From: Heliopora coerulea
Lineage: Eukaryota > Cnidaria > Anthozoa > Scleralcyonacea > Helioporidae
Assembly: GCA_030142905.1 (NCBI GenBank)
Contig: JASJOG010000079.1
Span: 391,001 to 455,000, forward strand
Reading direction: 5' to 3'
DNA length: 64,000 nt
Position 1 is the stretch's first letter; each line of letters starts with the position of its first letter. The notes below the pieces were generated by a model. That model saw only the letters and a list, made by a program, of their open reading frames with translations. It was not told the DNA's origin and ran no database searches. A program made the position numbers and the translations under genes. Shown piece after piece: positions 55,691-64,000 of this stretch.

Positions 55691-58600
55691 ATAATACAGC
55701 AACACGACGGCTTTGGCGAATTCAAGTATGGTTGAGTTATTCGTGATCACATCACGTGACGTGGAACTCTCTAGTGCCTTACCAGTAGGTTAACAGTTAT
55801 CTTTCAAAATCCAGTGGCTCAGACCCATTTTACATGTTCCATTTCAATTTTATATGAAGTTATTAAAAGGTTAACAACTCCATTAAAAAATTAGAAGTTT
55901 AAAAATTTAAGTGTGAATTATATCATATTCTCAACCCATTTCAGCCCCGTTTAAGTCAAATTTAATTCACATTTGAAATACTCTTGATGCGGCTGGAATG
56001 CAAGAAATTAAACAAGCACCATGCACATGTTGGCCAGTTTACATTCGTTCAGTCAATAGACCAATGCCTGTATAAGCAGATCAAATGCTTAGCATTAAAC
56101 AATTGGAGAGGTGTTTTGCCGACCAAGTTTGGGGAAATTTAATTCATTATTCTTTACCAAAAAAAAGTTACAAATTTTGTTTTGTTCTTTCTTCGACTTG
56201 TTTTCTTCATCTATCACAAGTGTTGGGAAATTTCATTTTGAAAAATTTGTAATAAAAGGCATTTTCTTTTCCGCAGCTGGTTACGTATTTTCAGGTACGC
56301 TCAACAGCGTATGATCGACAAAGAATGTCTTGAATTCTTGTTTTCGTAGTATATTGCCCACGACAGATAACTTTTATCGGTCAATTAAATGGTATATTTG
56401 ATATAAAGCTGTTCACAAAGTTAGCGTTAGTCATGTTTTAGCTAACTTCAGAGTTAAGAAATAGTTCTGGGGATTGAAAATTTAAATAACCACAATCGTA
56501 CGTCTCCTGAAGAATCTTAATTGGTTTTAGTTAGAATAAAGAATTTATTTGGAATAAAACCTAATTAAGAAATAAACGTTTCTCTTCAAAGAAAACCGAA
56601 GAGGGTTTAAAATTGTAAAACACTAAATTGTGCATTTAGCTTGAGGTTGGCAAATATCACTTTTCTAAACAAAATATATGCGAACAACACCATTTTATTG
56701 CGTGCACACAAAGACGATTTTTGTAACCATGACTATAACCATTTATTTGTAACAAAGGTTTTGAAGAGAAATTTGAAACGAACCATCACTCTCGAATTTT
56801 GAGGATATTAAGAGCTTTTCAAGAACAACATAAGGTTGAGATATGACCGGTTAAATCAGACGACAGCATCTTTATTGCTCCTAACATATCTCACGCCGCT
56901 TAATGTATCGGTGTCATGCGAACGGGCCTTACGGTCTAGATTGAATAACTAACGAGCGAAGTCTAAAAACAGATTGAAAATGTGAAGCTGTTTTTAATCT
57001 TCCACCTGCTTGATCTATTTCGATTGAAATCAAGCCCACTCTACAAATACTATCTTTTTTCCTTCAACCTCTAAAAGAATGATATGACGTTAAGCAATTA
57101 ACTTTAAAAGACAGATTTGAAAATTGTAATCAAATAAACTGAAAGCTTTTGCAAATGATTCTCTTTTAGAGAAAACTGCTTCTTACAAGGACCAATTGAG
57201 CTATTACCAGTGATATTACCATGGTTTAGCCCGTTCACGAATGATTGCATTATTTGCTTTATCCAAACACATTTTCGTTGTCCAAATAGATAGCCTTCGT
57301 GATTTCCTCATGAGTTACGATCATCCGTTTGAAGGCCAATGGCGTAGGCTCGCAAAAAACATGTCCGTAACATTTTAATGGAATCAACTGTAATTATTAA
57401 ATTAAAAAGTCCAATAAAGGATTTAAAAAGGAAGTACAAAAATCGTGGATTATGGTTAGCTTTGATTATAGCGAATTATGGTTTTCAATTTTGCTTCAGC
57501 TTTGTAATTGAAGACGAATGTATTTGACCCCTTATTTAGTGATGCTTTAAATACGTTTTGTGTGACCAAATGTGAGGCATTAAACGGACTATACTTACCT
57601 GCAATACAAATTTACATTTTTTTAGCCAACAGGCCATTGGTTGAACGCGCGGAGCTAAATATGATAATATTTGGAATTTTACTGAACTTATCAGGTTCAT
57701 TCTTAAAGGATAAACGTTTTACGTTTCTAAATACTTGAATTTGTTAATTTTCTCCTTTATATTTGATTTCTTTACTCTCAGCTAATGTGCAACAACTTCA
57801 TTCTTTAAAAATCATAGTAAAGCGCATTTTTTGCACGACTCACCACTTATACACAACTTTAAATTGAAAAATATCAGTATCGGTCAACGAGTTGCGGAAA
57901 TTCATTTTCCTAGACTTGTTATCCAGGTGAGATTATTGTTATCATGGAAGTAAATGACACATTTCGTATAAAATGATGGCGATGTTTGCCACCGTCTTAT
58001 TTTAGTTCATCGCAGGGTTAAGGATTGGTTTTTGCCAATTGAAAAAGTATAAAAACAATGTAAATTATGACTTAAACTGAACTGAACTGGTACGTAAAAA
58101 TTCATTTCTTTGGAATGTAGGCCAAATATAACTCACACATGCTTTTGAACTTTTGAAATACAATTAATGTTATCGATTTATGCATGACACAAATTGATTT
58201 GACGCTCTGCTAGATCAGCTTACATATGTTTAGTCAACAGACCAATAGCTGAGTCAGCATGTCAAAAGTTCAGCTCAAAATAATTAACGAGGTCTGATGT
58301 CTTGGACAAGTGATGGGACTTATTATTTCGAAAAACAGCTGCTTACTTATTCAAACCTTCTGCTTGGCAATTTATTACTGATCAAAGAATGTCAGGAATG
58401 TATTTCTGGTAGCTTAAAGCCTATGAGACACTATTCTTTTCCCCTAATTAAATTATATATTTCGCAATACGAAATGTTGATGAAGTTAGCCTTTGGTTTG
58501 GTTTCGTTAATTGCGTGGTTAAGTATTGGATCAACACATCACGAAATTCTAAAACTTCAATAAATAAATTGTTCCATTGGAAAATCATGATTTGTTCCAA

Positions 58601-59590
58601 CCAGCATAAAACCTATTTCATTTGTATAAATTGAATATTTTGTGATCGAGTGACTATGACTGATACAAGAAGAGGGTGTAATTCGTACGAATGTTGAGTC
58701 CCAAATTTGGAAAAAATGAAGGGTATTTCAACTACAATATAATATTTTTAACAGATCTGATGAAAAGTTTAAATAATAGCCTTTTTTAAATGTTAAAAAG
58801 TTATGATGCCATGAATTATACAGAATTAGTTGTAACTGTAAAACCATTACACTGTTCGGTACAGTTTTTTCCAGATTTTGGTTTAAGTAAAATGTGATTC
58901 GAATCACGTGACGACCTCGAATCATGGCAATCCGTTGCTTATCATTAACGTCGAAAATTTTAACATGGTACTAGACAGCCTTGTACTTAAAATAATTGCC
59001 CGGCAGATAATTTTCAGAATAACCGTGAACATAGAGTGTTTGAGAAAAAAATATATTGTAACAAACTATCGTTTATAGTCATTATTCAAGTAACATCATT
59101 ATAACGCAAGTAGCTATAAACCTCTCCTTGGTAAAATCTGCTTAATTGTTCTTTGAGGACATTGAAATCCGATAAAATTTCACAGGTACGTTTACCAAAG
59201 TGTAGTCGAATTTCTTAGTGTTTGTTTCTGTTCTTTCGCTTATATTTTAAGATGGTAAAAAATAAATTTGTAATCAACCTTAAAAATGGCACTTCGCCCA
59301 CATCGCTGTCCTGGTTACAGACAGTTTTGCCATATTAGGAATTCTTTCAACTGCTTCATCAGCTTTCCCAAACACATATATGAAAAAACTTGAAATAACA
59401 GCATTTTACATAAAATTATATTGCTGAATAAAAAAAAAAGCAATACATCAATACACTAGAATTTTGACAGCTTTTGTAAACTGTTTACTTTTCTGCATTT
59501 AATTTCTTATTGTTATAGCAAATAAAATTGAAAACATATTTGATTAACTGAAATACATTTTAGTTCTCGTTCTTAATTGCATTCCACGAA
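55691..59590. other. long AT-rich intergenic stretch
   Basis: No supported gene. Segments 56030-56160 and 58215-58325 share a run of matching words (AGTCAA.AGACCAAT, AGCA..TCAAA, AATT...GAGGT) and look like an old local duplication. Confidence 0.45.
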
Positions 59591-59594
59591 CATC

Positions 59595-59600
59595 TATAAA
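59595..59600 (+). promoter_or_regulatory. TATA box of the lipase gene
   Basis: TATAAA 92 bases before the ATG at 59692. With a transcription start near 59625-59630 it would give a 5' UTR of about 65 bases. Confidence 0.6.
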
Positions 59601-59691
59601 GGCAGCTGGCATGCAAGATTTCTTTCACACTGCTGTGAAACTACTTTGTGCAGTTACGTTTGGTACTTACGTCTAAAACGTCCCTTGGAAA

Positions 59692-61038
59692 ATGTTATTA
59701 AATATTTCTCTCATCGTGCTTTTTCTGTCATGTATTCGAGCCAGAGCTAATCGCGCATTCCCACCAACCAAGGTAATCAAACTGACCCATGCAGTTTCCA
59801 AGGCCGCTTACTTACCCATCAGTGGTTCCAGATATCTTCAAAATGGCATGATCATAGAAAATCCTTCCTCAACCAGATTTGGGGCACGATGTCCTTATGA
59901 ATACCCAAAGATGGATGCTGCCTTATGTTACAAGCCCTGTTCGAAGCCACGAGATTGGTCCTTTGTCAGAGGTGTCGGTCCAGTTTGTTGGGGTTGCCCG
60001 GTCCATCATCCGTCCGAAGAAGCCTCCCTTTGCTATCGTACATGTCCTAAAGATAAACCTCATAAGGCAGCTACCACATGTTTTGGTGATTGTCCAAGAG
60101 GTTACAGAAATGACGGACTGACCTGCTTCCGAGATGCTCACATCTTCGGCTCGGACAATAGTCGATGTCCTTGGTACGACAAATGTGGCCTCACACTCAA
60201 GAAAGGTTGCTCCCGGTGTCCCAGTGACTACAAAAATGATGGATGCACGTGTAGAAGAGATGCCCATGCGACCGCACGACCAAGGTACAACCGCGGTGTG
60301 GGAATAGTACTGAAGAGTTACACACGAGGAGCCGGTAAAGCAATATTGCTTTTTCCGAAATACGAAGCTCCATACGACAAAATGGCTTGTAGCTCGAAAA
60401 ACTGGAGGGCTACGAGTTTTGCAAAAAGTGATACCGAAGTCTTGAAGTTCGTGAACGATGAACAAAAGTTGGTCGTGTTCGGATTCCGTGGAACCGAAGG
60501 TACAAGTCTTGGTGACTGGTTTAAGAATATCGATTTCCAACCAGCCACATCAGAAGTGGGTGATACGTCGTTTAAAACACATAAGGGATTTAAGGACCGG
60601 TACAACATCCTTGCAAGCTGGTTCGAGACAGAATACAAAAAAGCTTCCAAAACAGAATACTCAATCATTCTAACTGGTCATAGTCTTGGTGGGGCTGAAG
60701 CTGTAATCGCTGCTGTGTTTGCCGCTGGTAAGTTAAACAGACGGCCAGATGCCGTAATAACATATGGTGCCCCTATAACTGGTGATCAAAGCTTTTTAAA
60801 TTACTACAAAAAGATGGTTGGTTGTGACCACACGCTGAGGTTCGCCGCGAAAGGCGACATAGTTCCTACTGTGCCAAAGGCCTTCGGATACTCTCATGTT
60901 TGTGAGGGAATCGAAGTGAATGGAGAAACTGGTGACTTCCTGCAAGCCCATGATCTTCATGTTGGATACGAAAAGGGACTGAGAGCAAAATATGGAAACG
61001 CAAATAACATTAAATTCGGGTGTGATCTTCCATTGTAA
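59692..61038 (+). CDS. secreted class-3 lipase with Cys-rich N-terminal domain
   Basis: An intact single exon of 448 residues. Residues 1-19 form a signal peptide (LLNISLIVLFLSC). Residues 67-188 hold a Cys-rich region of repeated CP..Y...D.LC.. units (RCPYEYPKMDAALCY, CPRGYRNDGLTCFRD, CPSDYKNDGCTCRRD), ending in YNRGVG. The Lipase_3 alpha/beta-hydrolase domain follows: VFGFRGTEG (oxyanion region), GHSLGG at 329-334 with nucleophile Ser331, Asp389 in KGDIVP and His423 in AHDLHVGY. The triad appears complete, so hydrolysis of lipid or other esters outside the cell is expected. Known members include fungal triacylglycerol lipases. A digestive, mucus or defensive role is inference. Confidence 0.9.
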   Translation: MLLNISLIVLFLSCIRARANRAFPPTKVIKLTHAVSKAAYLPISGSRYLQNGMIIENPSSTRFGARCPYEYPKMDAALCYKPCSKPRDWSFVRGVGPVCWGCPVHHPSEEASLCYRTCPKDKPHKAATTCFGDCPRGYRNDGLTCFRDAHIFGSDNSRCPWYDKCGLTLKKGCSRCPSDYKNDGCTCRRDAHATARPRYNRGVGIVLKSYTRGAGKAILLFPKYEAPYDKMACSSKNWRATSFAKSDTEVLKFVNDEQKLVVFGFRGTEGTSLGDWFKNIDFQPATSEVGDTSFKTHKGFKDRYNILASWFETEYKKASKTEYSIILTGHSLGGAEAVIAAVFAAGKLNRRPDAVITYGAPITGDQSFLNYYKKMVGCDHTLRFAAKGDIVPTVPKAFGYSHVCEGIEVNGETGDFLQAHDLHVGYEKGLRAKYGNANNIKFGCDLPL

Positions 61039-61307
61039 ATCCTTGTCCCTAAATCAGTTTGAATGCCATTCGATGTACGTCCAATACAATTATGATATTC
61101 ACGATTAAGATTGATTAAAAATTCTGTGTGCGTTAAGTTTTCAAGAGTCTTTTTTTTGAAGTTTTCTCTTTGGAAAAAAACCCTGTTAGCCAAGAAAATA
61201 TAAATCTATTGGTTTGAATCCCAAACGAATGGGAGAAAATTCCCATGCATTCTTTCACAACGCAACAAAAAGTTCTCCTACTCACTCATTACGTTCCTTT
61301 TTCCTTG

Positions 61308-61313
61308 AATAAA
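61308..61313 (+). terminator. candidate poly(A) signal of the lipase gene
   Basis: AATAAA 270 bases after the stop. A variant ATTAAA occurs earlier, at 61114-61119, and could be used instead. Confidence 0.5.
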
Positions 61314-61689
61314 AGAAACAATCCTAAAGGTTCCAAAAAGCAGATAATATAACTCATTGGACTCAATTACTTATGAAAACCATTTACTGATGTTTCTTTC
61401 TAAATGCAACCAGAGCTTTCTCGGCGAGCGATTTACAGGGTGAGAATACAACATCTCGATTTTGCTTGAAAGTCGTAAATCTCGAGATATGCGGTCTGGG
61501 ATACGAAAAGTCCCGATTTAGATAACTGCTTCAATGAACAAAAAGCTTAGGAAAATATTTTCGTCAAGATTTCAGTAATACGTGCCGTACATAAAAATGA
61601 GATACTTAACCCTGATATCCAGATAAACTCAAAGTTAAAGTAACGAAACATTAAATGTGTTTAAAAGTCTGGTTTCTATACGATCAAGG

Positions 61690-61850
61690 TAAAAAGCTCA
61701 AAGGTTGGTAGCTGCCATGGTTGATCTCAAAGAATTCCAATGTTTCGAGCATAGGTCCGAGCTAAGGGAACCCGTTTTTTTCCCTGACGAAGGGCTTTTG
61801 CTCGAAACGTTGCAATCCTTTAAGATTAGTTACGGCAATTAGTACCAAAT
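61690..61850. repeat. foldback with Penelope-terminus-like motif
   Basis: CCAATGTTTCGAGCA (61738 onward) faces the related TGCTCGAAACGTTGCAATCC (near 61800), with CTGACGAAGGGC just before the latter. Same motif type as 25238-25343. The hammerhead core is incomplete here because stem I pairs poorly. Confidence 0.5.
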
Positions 61851-61897
61851 TTTGAACTATTTACCTTAAACACTATCTACGCAGTATCCCATTTCTT

Positions 61898-62720
61898 CCA
61901 TATGATCACCTGATCGTCTGAATCGTTCCAAATTGGGACGATCATATGGAAATATTCTGGGGCGATCGAGGAGATAGGGACCGACTTAATCGCCATCAAT
62001 TCTATCCAAGCCATCGAGACAATCGTGAATGATTGCGAGCGATGAAATGGAAACAACTGTGAAGCGATCAAGATGATCGGATGATCCAAATCCATCTTAT
62101 AATGCTGCTATCTGCGTTTGAAGATGTCGGTAACAACTTCACCAGTTGAACTAAATTAATTACAGTGGATGGAAAAAATGAAGTATAAATGTTTTCATAA
62201 AAAGTTTTCTTTTCATTATAAGGACAAGTTTGTCAAACTCTTGGTTAGGATTTCGGCAATCGAGATACCAGGCGGAAAACGAAGTCTAGTGATAAAGATT
62301 ATTGCCCAGCAAATAATTTTGAAGAAGCCCATAATCAAATACACATTCAAAGTATCCTGACATGTGTATTTGATTATGGGCTTCTTCAAAATTATTTGCT
62401 GGGCAATAATCTTTATCACTAGACTTTGTCAAACTCATCTGCTGGAAGAACACCTAAAAAAAATCTCTGAAGTGTAGACGAAGTTCTTGTGCATGAATAT
62501 GATATGAACCATGTTCTTTTCTCTTCTGAAATACCTGCCAAACCCTAAATCGAACACTAAATGCCAAAATGATGTTTAGGGCCAATTTACAACAGTGCAG
62601 ATTCATAGTAAAACGATCGAGACGATCATGTTGACTCTAAAGTCGTCTGAATCGTCCTGATCATTTTAAAATATTATTTTAGCGATCAAGACGATCGAGA
62701 TGATTCGGGCAATCATATGG
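61898..62720. mobile_element. MITE-like element with CCATATGAT ends, disrupted by a foldback
   Basis: CCATATGAT at 61898-61906 and its complement at 62712-62720 bound a region full of CGATCGAGACGATC-type words. A foldback sequence (62282-62426) lies within it. Confidence 0.5.
62282..62426. repeat. perfect 65-bp inverted repeat (hairpin)
   Basis: 62282-62346 is the exact reverse complement of 62362-62426, with a 15-base spacer. TTTGTCAAACTC occurs at 62229-62240 and 62425-62436, in direct orientation around the foldback segment. Confidence 0.95.
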
Positions 62721-62827
62721 ATATTGGGCTTTTAAACATCACTTATATCATTATCAGTGGGTGCTTATCAAAATATTAACTGCCTATGTACCGAGAGTGA
62801 GGTCTGTACAGTGAAATATTGGACCAG

Positions 62828-62845
62828 TTTTTTTTTTTTTTTTTT
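62828..62845. repeat. homopolymer run of 18 T
   Basis: Eighteen consecutive T. Confidence 0.9.
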
Positions 62846-62939
62846 GTTTGGTGCGGACTGAGAAAGCGCACCGAGCCGAGGTCCGCAAAAAAAACAAAGG
62901 TTCGATGTTTCACTGCGCAGACGAAACAATTGAGGTGAA

Positions 62940-63060
62940 TAGGTAGTCTGAAAAACACAGACACACGGACACTGACAGACACGGATATGCGGACACTGAC
63001 ACGCAGACACGGAAACACGGACACGGACACGAACACATGGACACTTACACACCGACACAT
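62940..63060. repeat. ACACGGACAC minisatellite
   Basis: About ten imperfect units of GGACACTGACAGACAC and ACACGGACAC type. It creates spurious Val/Ser/Cys-rich ORFs on the minus strand. Confidence 0.85.
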
Positions 63061-63116
63061 CTTTGATTTGTCAGTCGTCAAAGTTTAATATCATGAAAAT
63101 AAAGTATCTGTAAGTA

Positions 63117-63200
63117 TCATGGCAAAAGTTTGAAACATCACGGCAAGTTTGTGGTAATATCACGGCAAAAGTTTGGCGAAACATCACGGCAAAATTTTTC
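63117..63200. repeat. tandem repeat of ATCACGGCAAAAGTTTG units
   Basis: Four imperfect units of about 20-24 bases (ATCATGGCAAAAGTTTG, ATCACGGCAAGTTTG, ATCACGGCAAAAGTTTGG, ATCACGGCAAAA). Confidence 0.8.
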
Positions 63201-64000
63201 ACAGCGGGAATTGGTTCAGAAGGCCGAGTCTTATTTTTTGTGGAAACATGGACGAATTTATGTAAGTACACAATCAAGTCTACTTTTATTTTTATCATAA
63301 TTGGGTTTTAATGAAGTAAAAAAGTTCGTATAATATTTCTAAAAGAAGATAAAGAGGGAAGGAAACAGAAGGCGAAAAATCCGAACGCAAACAATTCCAT
63401 GTATATAGGCCGAATTTTCAAATAAAAATATCCGCCCTTAGCAATGCGGTTGCTTGCTTGAATAGCAGAACTTTGTTCGTATATTTATGATACTTACGCT
63501 AAATATCTGGGGGGATGCCTAAGGATGCTATTATTACTGTTTGCCAACAGAATTCTGAGGACATATGGGAATTATGAGATCTTGAAATACTTTTCAAGCA
63601 TTGATGATGCAAATTTCTTCTCTTCTTTATGATTACTGTTCTTTACAAATTAACTGACAAGGCTAAATATTAGGATCAAAACTACTGGAGATCATGGGGA
63701 TCATAGAGGATATAGATGTCCCCTACTTGGGCAAAGTTTAATCATATGCTTGTCTAAATTTTCTAGGATCTGAACAGTGAAGTATAAATATGCAAAAATG
63801 CTGTTGTTAGAATGCATGCACACTCAAAGCTGTTAATGCTTCCATCATTGTTGATGTTTCGACAAAACATGTGCTGAATTTTTCTGTAGTTATTGATGTG
63901 TATTTTACAGTCCTTTTCAGGACCAAATAGGTGTTTATGATCAAGGCTGCTTGTTGCAAGAGAAATAATTTGACTGGCAACACATGTAAGATTAGGATTT
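63201..64000. other. window end, no recognisable gene
   Basis: AT-rich sequence with only short ORFs. Nothing I can support. Confidence 0.5.

Noticed and set aside
61738..61815. Full hammerhead ribozyme near the lipase gene
   Set aside because: CTGACGA and GAAAC are present, but stem I has a mismatch at its second pair and stem II carries an unpaired base, so I kept it only as a repeat.
62768..63081. Cys/Val/Ser-rich minus-strand ORFs
   Set aside because: Produced by the ACACGGACAC minisatellite and the poly(T) run.

Overview
This is AT-rich animal nuclear DNA, most likely from a cnidarian and probably a stony coral. The evidence is intron-containing genes with GT-AG splice sites, AATAAA signals, Penelope-like and CR1/L2-type retroelements, many short inverted-repeat elements, and host protein types common in coral genomes (a DEAH helicase fused to an RBR ubiquitin ligase, a nucleoside phosphorylase-Death protein, a secreted class-3 lipase). 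No species can be named from the sequence alone.

Layout. 1-7757 (+): the 3' part of a very large exon encoding RRM-rich DEAH RNA helicase with a C-terminal RING-IBR-RING ubiquitin ligase; its 5' end lies outside the window. 11178-29761 (-): a five-exon gene, assembled here by matching splice sites and reading phase, encoding a 439-residue protein with a nucleoside-phosphorylase-like (PNP/MTAN) domain and a C-terminal Death domain. Its introns hold a Penelope-like element with a nested insertion, tRNA-like SINE pieces, MITE-like elements, a GGTA-type microsatellite and an old LINE tail. 29938-35250: a decayed element bounded by inverted repeats of about 190 bp, carrying the remains of a long gene with a PIN/XPG-like acidic motif set; its left repeat lies just upstream of the phosphorylase-Death start codon. 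35300-48900: a gene-poor, repeat-rich stretch with one transposon-associated gene broken by an in-frame TAG (37819-38607, -), one single-exon hypothetical membrane protein (40538-41248, -), paired hammerhead-ribozyme-like motifs (39062-39577), a 1.4-kb inverted-repeat transposon and six copies of a TTAA-ended MITE of about 100 bp. 49280-53651 (+): a nearly full-length but frameshifted CR1/L2-like LINE. 59692-61038 (+): an intact single-exon gene for a secreted class-3 lipase with TATA box and poly(A) signal. 61700-63200: foldback and tandem repeats, including a perfect 65-bp inverted repeat.

How the genes might work together: the helicase-RBR protein (RNA recognition plus ubiquitin ligation) and the phosphorylase-Death protein (nucleotide metabolism plus Death-fold signalling) both have architectures that would suit innate immunity or RNA surveillance. 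That is inference from domains only. Nothing in the sequence shows that they act together. Most of the remaining DNA is transposon debris.
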